From: Scatomonas sp963661545
Lineage (GTDB): Bacteria > Bacillota > Clostridia > Lachnospirales > Lachnospiraceae
Direction of reading: 5' to 3'
Length of the DNA: 8,278 bases
Assembly: GCA_963661545.1 (NCBI GenBank)
Contig: CAVLCU010000116.1
Coordinates: 1-8,278 of the forward strand
Position 1 is the first letter of the stretch, and the number at the start of each line of letters is the position of its first letter. Shown piece after piece: positions 1 through 6,602 of the stretch. The notes beneath the pieces are model-generated. The model worked only from the letters and a program-made list of their open reading frames with translations. It did no database searches and had not been told where the DNA came from. Both the position numbers and the translations under genes were made by a program.

Positions 1-648
1 ACCCAGGGCAAAAGAAGCGACCACCATGGAGATTCCGTAGACCATGCCGGAGGAAACCTCCGGTGCATAGCTGGCAATAGCTGCTCCCCCGTCATTGGTG
101 ACAATTCCTGCGATCAGGCCATAGAGACAGACAATGACCAGCAGAGGAACCGCAATATAATTCAGCCACTTGAGTCCCTTAAAGCCCACGCAGGCTGTCA
201 CCAGCATAATGACACCCCAGGCCAGGGAACTAATCACCACAAAGACCGGGGATGTCTCCACCCCCAGCATGGAAGAAATCATACTGGCAAAGGAGTTTCC
301 GCAGGTAGCCGACTGGATGCCAAACCAGCCGATACAGGCAATGGCCAGCAAAATGCTGATAATATAGCGGGCTCCCTTCTCCCCCAGGGCTCCGGAGGCC
401 ATGACAGCCACAGGAAGTCCCGTATCACAGGCCTGCATGCCAATGAAGATCATATAAAGACAGATCAAGCCATAGCCGATCAGGATGGACAGGATCATCT
501 GACTTAAGCTCAGCCCTCCACCGGTCAGGACACCGCCGATCATCAGACAGGGCACACAGATCATACCTCCGGCCCATACGGCCGCAATCGATAGCCAGCT
601 TTGTCTTTGCGATTCCTCAATCTTGAATCCACTGCTCTTTTCACTCAT
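1..648 (-). CDS. NCS1-family permease, cytosine-permease-like (3' end outside window)
   Basis: The first 216 residues of an integral membrane transporter are present; the rest lies beyond base 1. The protein starts MSEKSSGFKIEESQRQSW and has hydrophobic segments near residues 19-42, 50-71, 94-115, 133-154, 160-182 and 202-216, with Gly-rich turns (MIGGVLTGGGLS). The segment IGWFGIQ at about 106-112 matches the GWFG(V/I) signature of the CodB branch of the NCS1 family (nucleobase:cation symporters for cytosine, uracil, purines, allantoin or hydantoins). By family, it would import a nucleobase-like compound across the cytoplasmic membrane. The start at 648 is supported by AAGGAG at 655-660, 6-7 nt upstream. 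A PucR-type regulator lies upstream on the same strand, separated by a terminator. The family is fairly sure; the substrate cannot be read, and ligand residues further downstream are missing. Confidence 0.85.
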   Translation of the reverse strand, partial: MSEKSSGFKIEESQRQSWLSIAAVWAGGMICVPCLMIGGVLTGGGLSLSQMILSILIGYGLICLYMIFIGMQACDTGLPVAVMASGALGEKGARYIISILLAIACIGWFGIQSATCGNSFASMISSMLGVETSPVFVVISSLAWGVIMLVTACVGFKGLKWLNYIAVPLLVIVCLYGLIAGIVTNDGGAAIASYAPEVSSGMVYGISMVVASFALG

Positions 649-689
649 AGAAATTCTCCTTCCTTGGAACGCTTGAAATGAATGGTCTC

Positions 690-698
690 ATCATAGCA
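690..698 (-). promoter_or_regulatory. Candidate extended -10 promoter of the permease gene
   Basis: On the minus strand the sequence TGCTATGAT is an extended -10 element (TGnTATAAT with one mismatch). It would start transcription near 683, about 35 nt before the permease ATG. No -35 hexamer sits at the right distance; a TTGACG lies only 11 bp upstream. It lies downstream of the regulator's terminator, which is where a separate permease promoter should be. Confidence 0.4.
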
Positions 699-733
699 CT
701 TCAACGCGTCAAAGGATATTGTCGGGAAAGCAG

Positions 734-780
734 AAAAAAGGTCTCTTGCCTTTGTCCCTTGGGACAAAAGCAGGAGACCT
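734..780 (-). terminator. Intrinsic terminator of the PucR-type regulator gene
   Basis: The arms 739-758 and 761-780 form a long hairpin of 20 positions. On the minus strand it has one G-U wobble and one mismatch. The closing CCC/GGG flanks a very small loop. On the minus strand the 3' arm runs straight into six U residues (complement of A734-739). It begins 24 nt after the regulator's stop codon. On the plus strand there is no matching T-run, so it acts in one direction and isolates the regulator from the permease. Confidence 0.85.
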
Positions 781-804
781 CTTGCGCAAAGACCTCAAGC
801 CAGC

Positions 805-2424
805 TTAAGACATTCCCTTCCTTCCGGCATGCAAAAGCCGATAAATGGCAGCACTGCGATAGAGCTCCATCATTTCCGGCATTTTTCCAATCCGATGACC
901 CAACAGATCTCCGATTCTCTGCAAGCGGTATTTGATGGTATTCTTATGCAGAAAAAGCAGCTCTGCCGTTCGGGTCACGCTGCCATTGCCATCCAATAGA
1001 TAGGTGCAAACCGTATCCAGCAGCAGGCCTCCATCTCCCTCTGCCTGCAGGAGAGTCAGGGGAAGGGTCTGCTGTACAGCCGCATTCTCTCCCTGACTGA
1101 TGCTTTTGGTACAGGAGGCTGCAAATTCCAGGTCTCCCAGGGAAAAGCAGCGGCGGTGCGGAAAGATCCGCTGCAGACTGGCCAAATGCTCCCGAGCCAG
1201 GAGATAGGCCCTGCGGCAGTCGGAGGTATTTTGCAGACCTCCGCAGCGCAGGATGACAGCCTTTGAAGGATTCCCCCCGGCCAGAGTCAGGAGTTCTTCC
1301 ATCACATGCTCCGTTTCCCGCAGGGAAGAAGGGGTGCTCAGGCAGAGAATCGGCAGACCCTCATAGGTGGCCCCTATCACCGTAGAGCTGCATTGCTCCA
1401 CCCGGCTGACAAAAGCCTCCATTTGCCCTTCTCTTGGCTTCTCCCCCTCCTCCATCTGCACCCCATAGAGGATCCACAGCTCGTGAAGGGAGGTCTCATC
1501 CACCTGAAAGATCTCCGCCAGCCGCCGCATGGTCAAAGGCTCGTCTTGGAGGATGGCCCGCAAGAGTTCGTGGATGGCTATCCTTCCATGCTGTCGTCCC
1601 CAGATATTGATGCAGATACGGACGGTATTCATCGCCTGATCCAAAAGATAGCTGCTAAAGGAAGAAGCGCTTTTGATCAAAACCAGCTGCAGGGGCTGGG
1701 TCAGATCCGAGCGGATCGGCAGGCAATACATCCTGGCATCCACAAGAAAGGGGCAGGGAAGTTCCTCTTTGCGCCCGGAAGCCGGAAAACAGGCCTCCAT
1801 TCCCCGGCGGATGACCTCATCCATGCCTCGAGGCCAGGTGGCCAGATTCAAGATCTCTCCTTCATGGGTACCAAGAACAGCCGTACAGCTCAGCTCCGCT
1901 GAGAGCATCTGGATGGCCGTATCCACGGTCTGCTGGGGGTGGGGCAGGGAGGAGATGCGGGCCAGAATATCGGAGACCAGGGCCAGATTGGACAGGCGGT
2001 CCCGGTAGATACATTCCGTTACATCGGAGATCAGATCACTGTAACGCAGGTGCCCCTGTCCCTCCGGCATAGAGATCAGCACAAAGTCATGGGCATCCGC
2101 CAGGTCAATCAGCCTTTGATCCACCTTGGGCAGATAAATTCCCACATAGTAAAGTACCATACCCACCTCTCCGCCCTCAATCAGACGGCGAATGTTGGCA
2201 CATTGCAAGTCTACATCCCGGGTACAGTTCAGAAAGCCCGTGATGACAATCTCGCTGCCTGCATACTTCCCACTGGGAAATACTTCACTGACCAAGACCT
2301 CAGGATCAATGGATTCCAAGACCGAGATGGAGGAGACCACCTTATCCAGTCCCCCTGCCCCTCCCAGAACCCGAGCCTGCTGCAGAGAGGGTAATTTCAA
2401 AAGATCCGATACCCTGACACTCAT
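805..2424 (-). CDS. PucR-family transcriptional regulator
   Basis: This 539-residue cytoplasmic regulator has the PucR/CdaR architecture. The N-terminal PucR domain (about residues 1-125) begins MSVRVSDLLKLPSLQQARVL and continues with the typical 'V..I.VLE' and 'G.EIVITG' strands. A variable middle region follows. The C-terminal PucR helix-turn-helix (about 468-525) contains TYLLDGNGSVTRTAELLF and then LHKNTIKYRLQRI, the DNA-reading helix motif of the family. Family members control purine, sugar-diacid or amino-acid catabolism and transport. Here the next gene downstream on the same strand is an NCS1 permease, which suggests control of nucleobase-type uptake (inference). I chose the ATG at 2424 because AAAGGAGG sits 5 nt upstream and the PucR domain starts there. 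An in-frame ATG at 2532 would overlap the lipoprotein gene and add 36 residues without domain homology. No strong promoter was found; a weak TTGGAT lies at about 2488-2493. Confidence 0.9.
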   Translation of the reverse strand: MSVRVSDLLKLPSLQQARVLGGAGGLDKVVSSISVLESIDPEVLVSEVFPSGKYAGSEIVITGFLNCTRDVDLQCANIRRLIEGGEVGMVLYYVGIYLPKVDQRLIDLADAHDFVLISMPEGQGHLRYSDLISDVTECIYRDRLSNLALVSDILARISSLPHPQQTVDTAIQMLSAELSCTAVLGTHEGEILNLATWPRGMDEVIRRGMEACFPASGRKEELPCPFLVDARMYCLPIRSDLTQPLQLVLIKSASSFSSYLLDQAMNTVRICINIWGRQHGRIAIHELLRAILQDEPLTMRRLAEIFQVDETSLHELWILYGVQMEEGEKPREGQMEAFVSRVEQCSSTVIGATYEGLPILCLSTPSSLRETEHVMEELLTLAGGNPSKAVILRCGGLQNTSDCRRAYLLAREHLASLQRIFPHRRCFSLGDLEFAASCTKSISQGENAAVQQTLPLTLLQAEGDGGLLLDTVCTYLLDGNGSVTRTAELLFLHKNTIKYRLQRIGDLLGHRIGKMPEMMELYRSAAIYRLLHAGRKGMS

Positions 2425-2445
2425 CGTCGCCTCCTTTCGGAACCC

Positions 2446-2474
2446 TTGCCATTCCAGGAGTAAGGTGATAAAAT
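2446..2474 (+). promoter_or_regulatory. Promoter of the lipoprotein gene
   Basis: TTGCCA (2446-2451) and TAAAAT (2469-2474) are separated by exactly 17 bp. Each hexamer has one mismatch to the sigma-A consensus. The site is 32 bp upstream of the lipoprotein ATG. It sits in the 81-bp gap shared with the divergent PucR-type gene, so transcription of the two could interfere. Confidence 0.65.
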
Positions 2475-2505
2475 ATAGCCCAACGTTTGATCCAAGGAGG
2501 TTCCC

Positions 2506-3108
2506 ATGAAGAAACATTTTTTGAGAAAGCATCTATTCTATTCCATTTTAACCATACTCTGCATCACAAGCCTGTCTGTCTCCGGCTGCGGACAAAAAAA
2601 GGAGGCCAGTGACCCGATCAGCTCCAGCTCCTCCTCCGCTTCCTCCAGCCCGACTCCACAGGTCACCGGGGAGGGGGCAGCTCCCTCGGATCTGCCCGAT
2701 CTGGAGGAAGCAAGCCAGCGCCAACCGGGAGAAGACTGTACCTTCACGAAGGACGGCCAGGCCTCCTATTCTGTTACTATTTTATCCATAGAAACCACCG
2801 ATCGTCCGGCAACTACAGATACCGAGCAGGCGGATCTGGTAGTGCTGGTAACCTACACCTACCAATCCCTGGGCCAGGATCCTGTCCTGGTGGATGATAT
2901 GAGCTTCCGCTGTATCGCAAACAAGAAGACAGTCTGCTCCCCCTACTACCTGACCGACCAGAAGATGCCAGACCTGGCTGAGAATGGCCAGGTCGTCACC
3001 GCAGAACTGGCCTACAGCGCTCCCGGGGACACCACCCAGGTCTCCCTCTATCTGGAGAATCCGGCAGATACCCAAGGAGAGAAGTTCCTGATCACCGTAG
3101 ACTTATAA
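2506..3108 (+). CDS. Secreted lipoprotein of unknown function
   Basis: This is a 200-residue protein with a basic N-terminus (MKKHFLRKH), a hydrophobic core (FYSILTILCITSLSV) and a lipobox VSGC with Cys28. It should be cleaved by signal peptidase II and anchored to the outer face of the membrane. A low-complexity Ser-rich linker (about 35-55) follows, as is common in clostridial lipoproteins. The globular part (about 75-200) looks beta-rich, with alternating hydrophobic strands such as ADLVVLVTYTYQS and VVTAELAYSAPGDTTQVSLYLEN. That resembles extracellular immunoglobulin-like DUF4352-type domains, but this is an impression and not an assignment. AAGGAGG at 2494-2500, 5 nt before the ATG, supports the start. 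It is divergent from the PucR-type regulator and convergent with thrS, with only 5 bp between the stop codons. Function unknown. Confidence 0.85.
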   Translation: MKKHFLRKHLFYSILTILCITSLSVSGCGQKKEASDPISSSSSSASSSPTPQVTGEGAAPSDLPDLEEASQRQPGEDCTFTKDGQASYSVTILSIETTDRPATTDTEQADLVVLVTYTYQSLGQDPVLVDDMSFRCIANKKTVCSPYYLTDQKMPDLAENGQVVTAELAYSAPGDTTQVSLYLENPADTQGEKFLITVDL

Positions 3109-3113
3109 AAATC

Positions 3114-5015
3114 CTACTTTTTCTCTTTGATCTCTGTCTGAATCTCTGCAAGGAAATCTCCCAGGGTCTTCTGACCCTGGTCCCCTCCCTGACGGGTACG
3201 CACGGCCACCAGACCCTGCTCCTCTTCCTTGGCTCCTACTACCAGCATATAAGGAATCTTCTGGCTCTGGGCCTCCCGAATCTTGTATCCGATCTTCTCA
3301 GACCGGACATCCAATTCTGCGCGAATACCGGCTGCATCCAGCTCCTTCCTGATCTTCTCCCCATAATCCAGGAACTTCTCCGAGATGGGCAATACCTTGA
3401 CCTGAACCGGAGCCAGCCAGGTGGGGAAGGCACCGGCAAAATGCTCGATCAGAATGCCGATAAAGCGCTCGATGGAGCCAAAGGCTACTCTGTGGATCAT
3501 AATCGGTCTGTGTTTCTCTCCGTCAGCCCCCGTATATTCCAGGTGGAAGCGCAAGGGCAGCTGGAAATCCAGCTGGATGGTTCCGCACTGCCAGGTTCTC
3601 CCGATGGAATCCTGCAGGTGGAAGTCAATCTTAGGACCGTAGAAGGCACCGTCCCCTTCATTGACCGCATAAGCCAGCCCCAGATCATCCAGGGCGCCTT
3701 GCAGGGCATTGGTAGCCAGCTCCCAATCCTCGTCACTTCCCATGGAATCCTCCGGTCTGGTGGAGAGTTCTACATGATATTGGAAGCCAAAGAGACGATA
3801 TACCTCGTCAATCAGGCGGGCAACCCCCTTGATCTCCTCCCGGATCTGTTCCGGGGTCATGAAAATATGGGCATCATCCTGGGTAAAGCACCGCACCCGC
3901 ATGAGGCCGTGCAGCTGGCCGGACTTCTCATGCCGGTGAACCAGACCCAGCTCCCCCAATCGCAGGGGCAGATCCCGATAGGAGCGGGGTTCGGACTGGT
4001 AAACCAGAACGCCCCCGGGGCAATTCATGGGCTTAATGGCATAATCCTGGTCGTCAATGACCGTAGTATACATATTATCCTTGTAATGATCCCAATGTCC
4101 GGAGGTCTCCCAAAGACTCCTGTTCAGGATAATGGGAGTGGAAATCTCCTGATAGCCATTCCTCCTGTGGAGCTCGTGCCAATAATCCAGCAGGGCATTC
4201 TTCAGGATCATACCCTTGGGAAGGAAGAAGGGGAATCCCGGGCCTGCCTCATGCATCAGAAAGAGTCCCAGCTCCTTGCCCAGCTTTCTGTGATCCCGCT
4301 TCTTGGCCTCTTCCAGCATGGTCAGATAGGCCTCCAGGTCGGCCTTCTTGGGAAAAGCTGTTCCATAGATACGGGTGAGCATCTTGTTATGCTCATCCCC
4401 TCTCCAATAAGCCCCTGCCAGGCTGGTCAGCTTAAAGGCCTTTACCGGCTTGGTGGACATCAAATGGGGTCCGGCGCACAGGTCGATAAATTCCCCCTGC
4501 TGGTAGAAGCTCAGCTGGGCATCCTCCGGCAGGTCCTGAATCAACTCCACCTTATAGGGCTCCTGACGCTGCTCCATCAATGCAAGGGCCTCTGCCCTGG
4601 GAAGGGTAAAGCGCTTGAGGGGAAGGGCTTCCTTGATGATCTTCTTCATCTCCCCCTCGATCTTGTCCAGATCCTCAGGGGTAAAGCCCCCCTCTATGTC
4701 AATATCATAGTAAAATCCATCTGCGATGGAGGGTCCGATAGCCAGTTTGGCCTGGGGATAAAGTCTCTTAATGGCCTGGGCCATAATATGGGAGGTGGTA
4801 TGGCGATAAGCAGCCAGTCCCTCTGGATCATTGGCAGTCAAAATATTGAGCTGGCAGTCCGTCTCCACCAGATGGCGCAGATCCACCACCTGACCGTCCA
4901 CTTCTCCTGCGGCAGCCATGCGGCCCAGTCCCTCACTGATATCCTGGGCAATCTCCAATACCGTCATGGGCTTGCTGTATTCCTTGGTTGAACCATCCTT
5001 CAATGTGATAATCAT
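3114..5015 (-). CDS. thrS: Threonine--tRNA ligase
   Basis: Charges tRNA-Thr with threonine in the cytoplasm. The 633-residue protein has the full bacterial architecture: TGS domain (about 1-62), editing domain, class II catalytic core and C-terminal anticodon-binding domain (about 535-630). The editing-site residues are H72 and H76 in HTTSH, and C180 and H184 in CAGPH. The expected catalytic zinc ligands are C332 (MNCPGG), H383 (DDAHIF) and H508 (MIHR). Class II motif 2 is seen around RHEKSGQLHGLMRVRCFTQ, and motif 3 ends in GSIERF. The start at 5015 (MIITLKDGSTKEYS) fits the family N-terminus, with GAGGAG about 13 nt upstream, a rather long spacing. An in-frame ATG at 5048 would add 11 residues but lacks a ribosome binding site. 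No terminator follows the stop; the gene ends 5 bp from the convergent lipoprotein gene. Confidence 0.97.
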   Translation of the reverse strand: MIITLKDGSTKEYSKPMTVLEIAQDISEGLGRMAAAGEVDGQVVDLRHLVETDCQLNILTANDPEGLAAYRHTTSHIMAQAIKRLYPQAKLAIGPSIADGFYYDIDIEGGFTPEDLDKIEGEMKKIIKEALPLKRFTLPRAEALALMEQRQEPYKVELIQDLPEDAQLSFYQQGEFIDLCAGPHLMSTKPVKAFKLTSLAGAYWRGDEHNKMLTRIYGTAFPKKADLEAYLTMLEEAKKRDHRKLGKELGLFLMHEAGPGFPFFLPKGMILKNALLDYWHELHRRNGYQEISTPIILNRSLWETSGHWDHYKDNMYTTVIDDQDYAIKPMNCPGGVLVYQSEPRSYRDLPLRLGELGLVHRHEKSGQLHGLMRVRCFTQDDAHIFMTPEQIREEIKGVARLIDEVYRLFGFQYHVELSTRPEDSMGSDEDWELATNALQGALDDLGLAYAVNEGDGAFYGPKIDFHLQDSIGRTWQCGTIQLDFQLPLRFHLEYTGADGEKHRPIMIHRVAFGSIERFIGILIEHFAGAFPTWLAPVQVKVLPISEKFLDYGEKIRKELDAAGIRAELDVRSEKIGYKIREAQSQKIPYMLVVGAKEEEQGLVAVRTRQGGDQGQKTLGDFLAEIQTEIKEKK

Positions 5016-5058
5016 GACTTCTATACTTCTCCTCAATCCTTTTTGCATCTGCTTTTAT

Positions 5059-5084
5059 CCCGGGCAGGGAACATGCTGCCCCGG
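5059..5084 (-). other. Stem-loop in the thrS leader
   Basis: The arms CCGGGCAG (5060-5067) and CTGCCCCGG (5076-5084) pair with one bulged base around an 8-nt loop. The stem-loop lies in the middle of the predicted 85-nt thrS leader. No U-run follows it on the minus strand, so it does not look like a terminator. No T-box consensus (GGGTGGNACCGCG-like) occurs in the leader. It may be an mRNA-stabilising or translational element; its role is unknown. Confidence 0.45.
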
Positions 5085-5105
5085 TTGTCCGCTATATTCT
5101 CATTC

Positions 5106-5134
5106 ATTATAAGCACCAAGCTTATTTTTGTCAA
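5106..5134 (-). promoter_or_regulatory. thrS promoter (consensus sigma-A)
   Basis: On the minus strand, TTGACA (5129-5134) and TATAAT (5106-5111) are both perfect and separated by exactly 17 bp. Transcription should begin near 5099, leaving a leader of about 85 nt before the thrS ATG. That is too short for a full T-box riboswitch. Confidence 0.9.
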
Positions 5135-5160
5135 CGACCCCCAAAGTCCTCCCCTCCCCC

Positions 5161-5189
5161 TTGACACAGGTTCCCTTTCTTCCTATAAT
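5161..5189 (+). promoter_or_regulatory. lysR-type gene promoter (consensus sigma-A)
   Basis: TTGACA (5161-5166) and TATAAT (5184-5189) match the sigma-A consensus perfectly with a 17-bp spacer, 31 bp before the ATG at 5221. The -35 faces away from the thrS -35; the two hexamers are 26 bp apart. LysR-family proteins often repress their own gene from such divergent regions, so an operator between the promoters is plausible but not identified. Confidence 0.9.
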
Positions 5190-5220
5190 TCTAGGTATGT
5201 GTGATAAGGAGGACTTATAG

Positions 5221-6123
5221 ATGGATACCAACTACGAATTATATAAGGTTTTTTATCACGTAGCAGCCTCTCTTAGCTTCTCGGAGGCCTCCAAGCAGCT
5301 CTTCATCTCCCAATCGGCAGTCAGCCAGTCCGTCAAGGTACTGGAGAAGAAGCTGGGGCTTACCCTCTTCAATCGCAGCACCAAGCGGGTTCAGCTGACC
5401 CCGGAGGGGGAGATCCTCCTGCGCTATGTAGAACCTGCGGTACATCTGATCCAAAGGGGGGAGGCACAGCTGATGGAAGCCGGCACCCTGGGAGGGGGCC
5501 AGCTGCGCATCGGAGCCAGCGATACCATTTGCCGCTATTTCCTGATTCCCTACCTTAGCCAATTTCATAAGACCTTCCCCAATGTACATATCAAGGTAAC
5601 CAACCAGACCTCCACCAAATGCGTGGATCTGCTGGAATCCGGCCAGGTAGATCTCATCGTGACCAATTATCCCAACTCCCACCTGCCGGAGCGGATGAAA
5701 ACGGTACCCATTCATCGTTTTCAGGATATTTTTATCGCCGGAAGGGAATATTATCCGGATCTGCTGAATCAGGTCATCTCCCTCAAGGAGCTCCTGCAGT
5801 ATCCCATCCTGATGCTGGACCGCAAAAGCACCACCAGCGAGTTCCTTCACCAGCTCTTCCAGCAGCACCAGCTGGATCTGGTGCCGGAGATTGAGCTGGG
5901 CAGCAATGATCTGCTGATTGATCTGGCCAATATCGGTCTGGGCATCGCCTTTGTGCCGGATTATTGTCTGCAGGACAAGGAAAGCCTCTTCCAGGTTCAG
6001 GTCAGAGAGGATCTGCCCAGCCGAGACCTGGTCATCGCCTACAACGCTTCCCTTCCCACCCCCCAGGCGGCTCGTGCCTTTATGCAATCCTTCCGAGACC
6101 CACAAGCGTCAGGGGGACAATAG
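5221..6123 (+). CDS. LysR-family transcriptional regulator
   Basis: This 300-residue cytoplasmic regulator has the standard LysR length. The N-terminal winged helix-turn-helix (about 1-60) contains FSEASKQLFISQSAVSQSVK followed by LEKKLGLTLFNRSTKRVQLTPEGE, which is the textbook family signature. A linker helix follows, then a periplasmic-binding-protein-like effector domain from about residue 92 (GQLRIGASDTICRYFLIPYL) to about 290. The effector cannot be inferred. It is divergent from thrS, the only adjacent candidate target; control of thrS by a LysR protein would be unusual, so its regulon may lie elsewhere. AAGGAGG at 5206-5212, 8 nt before the ATG, supports the start. The gene has its own consensus promoter and its own terminator and appears monocistronic. 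Confidence 0.95.
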   Translation: MDTNYELYKVFYHVAASLSFSEASKQLFISQSAVSQSVKVLEKKLGLTLFNRSTKRVQLTPEGEILLRYVEPAVHLIQRGEAQLMEAGTLGGGQLRIGASDTICRYFLIPYLSQFHKTFPNVHIKVTNQTSTKCVDLLESGQVDLIVTNYPNSHLPERMKTVPIHRFQDIFIAGREYYPDLLNQVISLKELLQYPILMLDRKSTTSEFLHQLFQQHQLDLVPEIELGSNDLLIDLANIGLGIAFVPDYCLQDKESLFQVQVREDLPSRDLVIAYNASLPTPQAARAFMQSFRDPQASGGQ

Positions 6124-6147
6124 CCGTCAGATTCCCTGACAGGCAGC

Positions 6148-6203
6148 AAGGGAGGGGCTGTCGCAAATCCCTCTGCGACAGCCCCTCCCTTCTTATTCTT
6201 CTT
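6148..6203 (+). terminator. Intrinsic terminator of the lysR-type gene
   Basis: The arms AAGGGAGGGGCTGTCGCA (6148-6165) and its exact complement (6174-6191) form a perfect 18-bp GC-rich stem with an 8-nt loop, 24 nt after the lysR stop codon. A T-rich stretch broken by C residues follows on the plus strand. On the minus strand no T-run follows, so it may only pause or protect transcripts arriving from the HPr-like gene. Confidence 0.85.
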
Positions 6204-6221
6204 GTTCTTCTTATTCTTCTT
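6190..6221 (+). repeat. Short direct repeat in a T/C-rich tract
   Basis: The 14-bp unit TTCTTATTCTTCTT occurs exactly twice (6190-6203 and 6208-6221, period 18) within an almost pure T/C tract. The tract lies between the lysR terminator stem and the stop codon of the HPr-like gene. It supplies the U-rich tail of the terminator and may have expanded by slippage. Confidence 0.7.
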
Positions 6222-6234
6222 ATCCGCTCCCTGA

Positions 6235-6480
6235 TCAGGCGCTCACCGGCTGTACTGCATATCGGTAGAGAATCTGTTCAAATTCCGGATTCCTTCCATA
6301 ATACTGAACCGTCAAAGGACGAGTCAGGTCCATGCTCATCACTCCCAGCAGAGACTTCGCATCAATAATCACCCTATTGTAATAAATATTGATGTCGAAC
6401 TCACATCTGGAAGCGGCCTGTACGAATTCCTCCACTTCTTCCACCGTGTGCAGTCTGATCTGTACTTTACTCTCAGACAT
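6235..6480 (-). CDS. HPr-like small protein lacking the phosphorylatable histidine
   Basis: This 81-residue protein is close to HPr length. Residues 19-49 (FVQAASRCEFDINI... through AKSLLGVMS) align without gaps to HPr, whose equivalent is LVQTASKYDADVNL... through LKSIMGVMS. The HPr kinase-target Ser46 corresponds to S43. The catalytic His15 position corresponds to T12, and the usual His-Ala-Arg-Pro is replaced by HTVEEV; a His (H11) is one residue off. It is therefore unlikely to carry phosphate in the PTS, and a binding or regulatory role is possible (inference). Similar His-less HPr-like proteins are, from memory, common in clostridia. GGAGG ends 9 nt before the ATG at 6480, which is the preferred start. 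In-frame ATG 6486 and GTG 6489 lie too close to it. Confidence 0.75.
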   Translation of the reverse strand: MSESKVQIRLHTVEEVEEFVQAASRCEFDINIYYNRVIIDAKSLLGVMSMDLTRPLTVQYYGRNPEFEQILYRYAVQPVSA

Positions 6481-6518
6481 CGTCATCACCCTCCGCTTTC
6501 GTTACGCAACATAATACT

Positions 6519-6545
6519 TAACAAATGAGAAGTCCTCACTTGTTA
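6519..6545 (-). promoter_or_regulatory. Inverted repeat at the transcription start of the HPr-like gene
   Basis: The arms TAACAAATGAG (6519-6529) and CTCACTTGTTA (6535-6545) form an inverted repeat with a 5-bp centre. As minus-strand RNA it is an 11-bp stem with one G-U pair. The arm end at 6545 coincides with the predicted +1. It could be a repressor operator or a protective 5' hairpin. It is not followed by a U-run, so it is not a terminator. Confidence 0.55.
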
Positions 6546-6551
6546 GGCGCT

Positions 6552-6581
6552 AGTATCTCACTTTCCGGAGGGTTTTGTCAA
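6552..6581 (-). promoter_or_regulatory. Promoter of the HPr-like gene
   Basis: On the minus strand a perfect TTGACA (6576-6581) is followed after 18 bp by GATACT (6552-6557), a 4/6 match to the -10 consensus. Transcription would start near 6545, giving a leader of about 65 nt. The promoter lies in the gap after the Mrp gene, so the HPr-like gene can be expressed independently of it. Confidence 0.6.
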
Positions 6582-6602
6582 GTGACATTTTTAACAAAAA
6601 TT

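Noticed and set aside
1306..2394. Several open frames of 105-198 codons opposite the PucR-type gene
   Set aside because: All are shadows of a full-length regulator with a good start site.
2425..2532. N-terminal extension of the PucR-type regulator from an ATG at 2532
   Set aside because: It would overlap the lipoprotein gene, has no ribosome binding site and adds 36 residues outside the PucR domain; the ATG at 2424 has AAAGGAGG.
3441..4991. A 516-codon open frame on the plus strand opposite thrS
   Set aside because: It lies wholly antisense to a clear thrS, lacks a ribosome binding site and has no recognisable domain; it reflects codon bias of thrS.
5034..5108. A short open frame in the thrS leader starting ATGAATGAG
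   Set aside because: Its ATG overlaps the -10 box, at or before the predicted transcription start, and it has no ribosome binding site.
5239..6105. A 288-codon open frame antisense to the lysR-type gene
   Set aside because: The plus strand encodes a textbook LysR protein with promoter, ribosome binding site and terminator.
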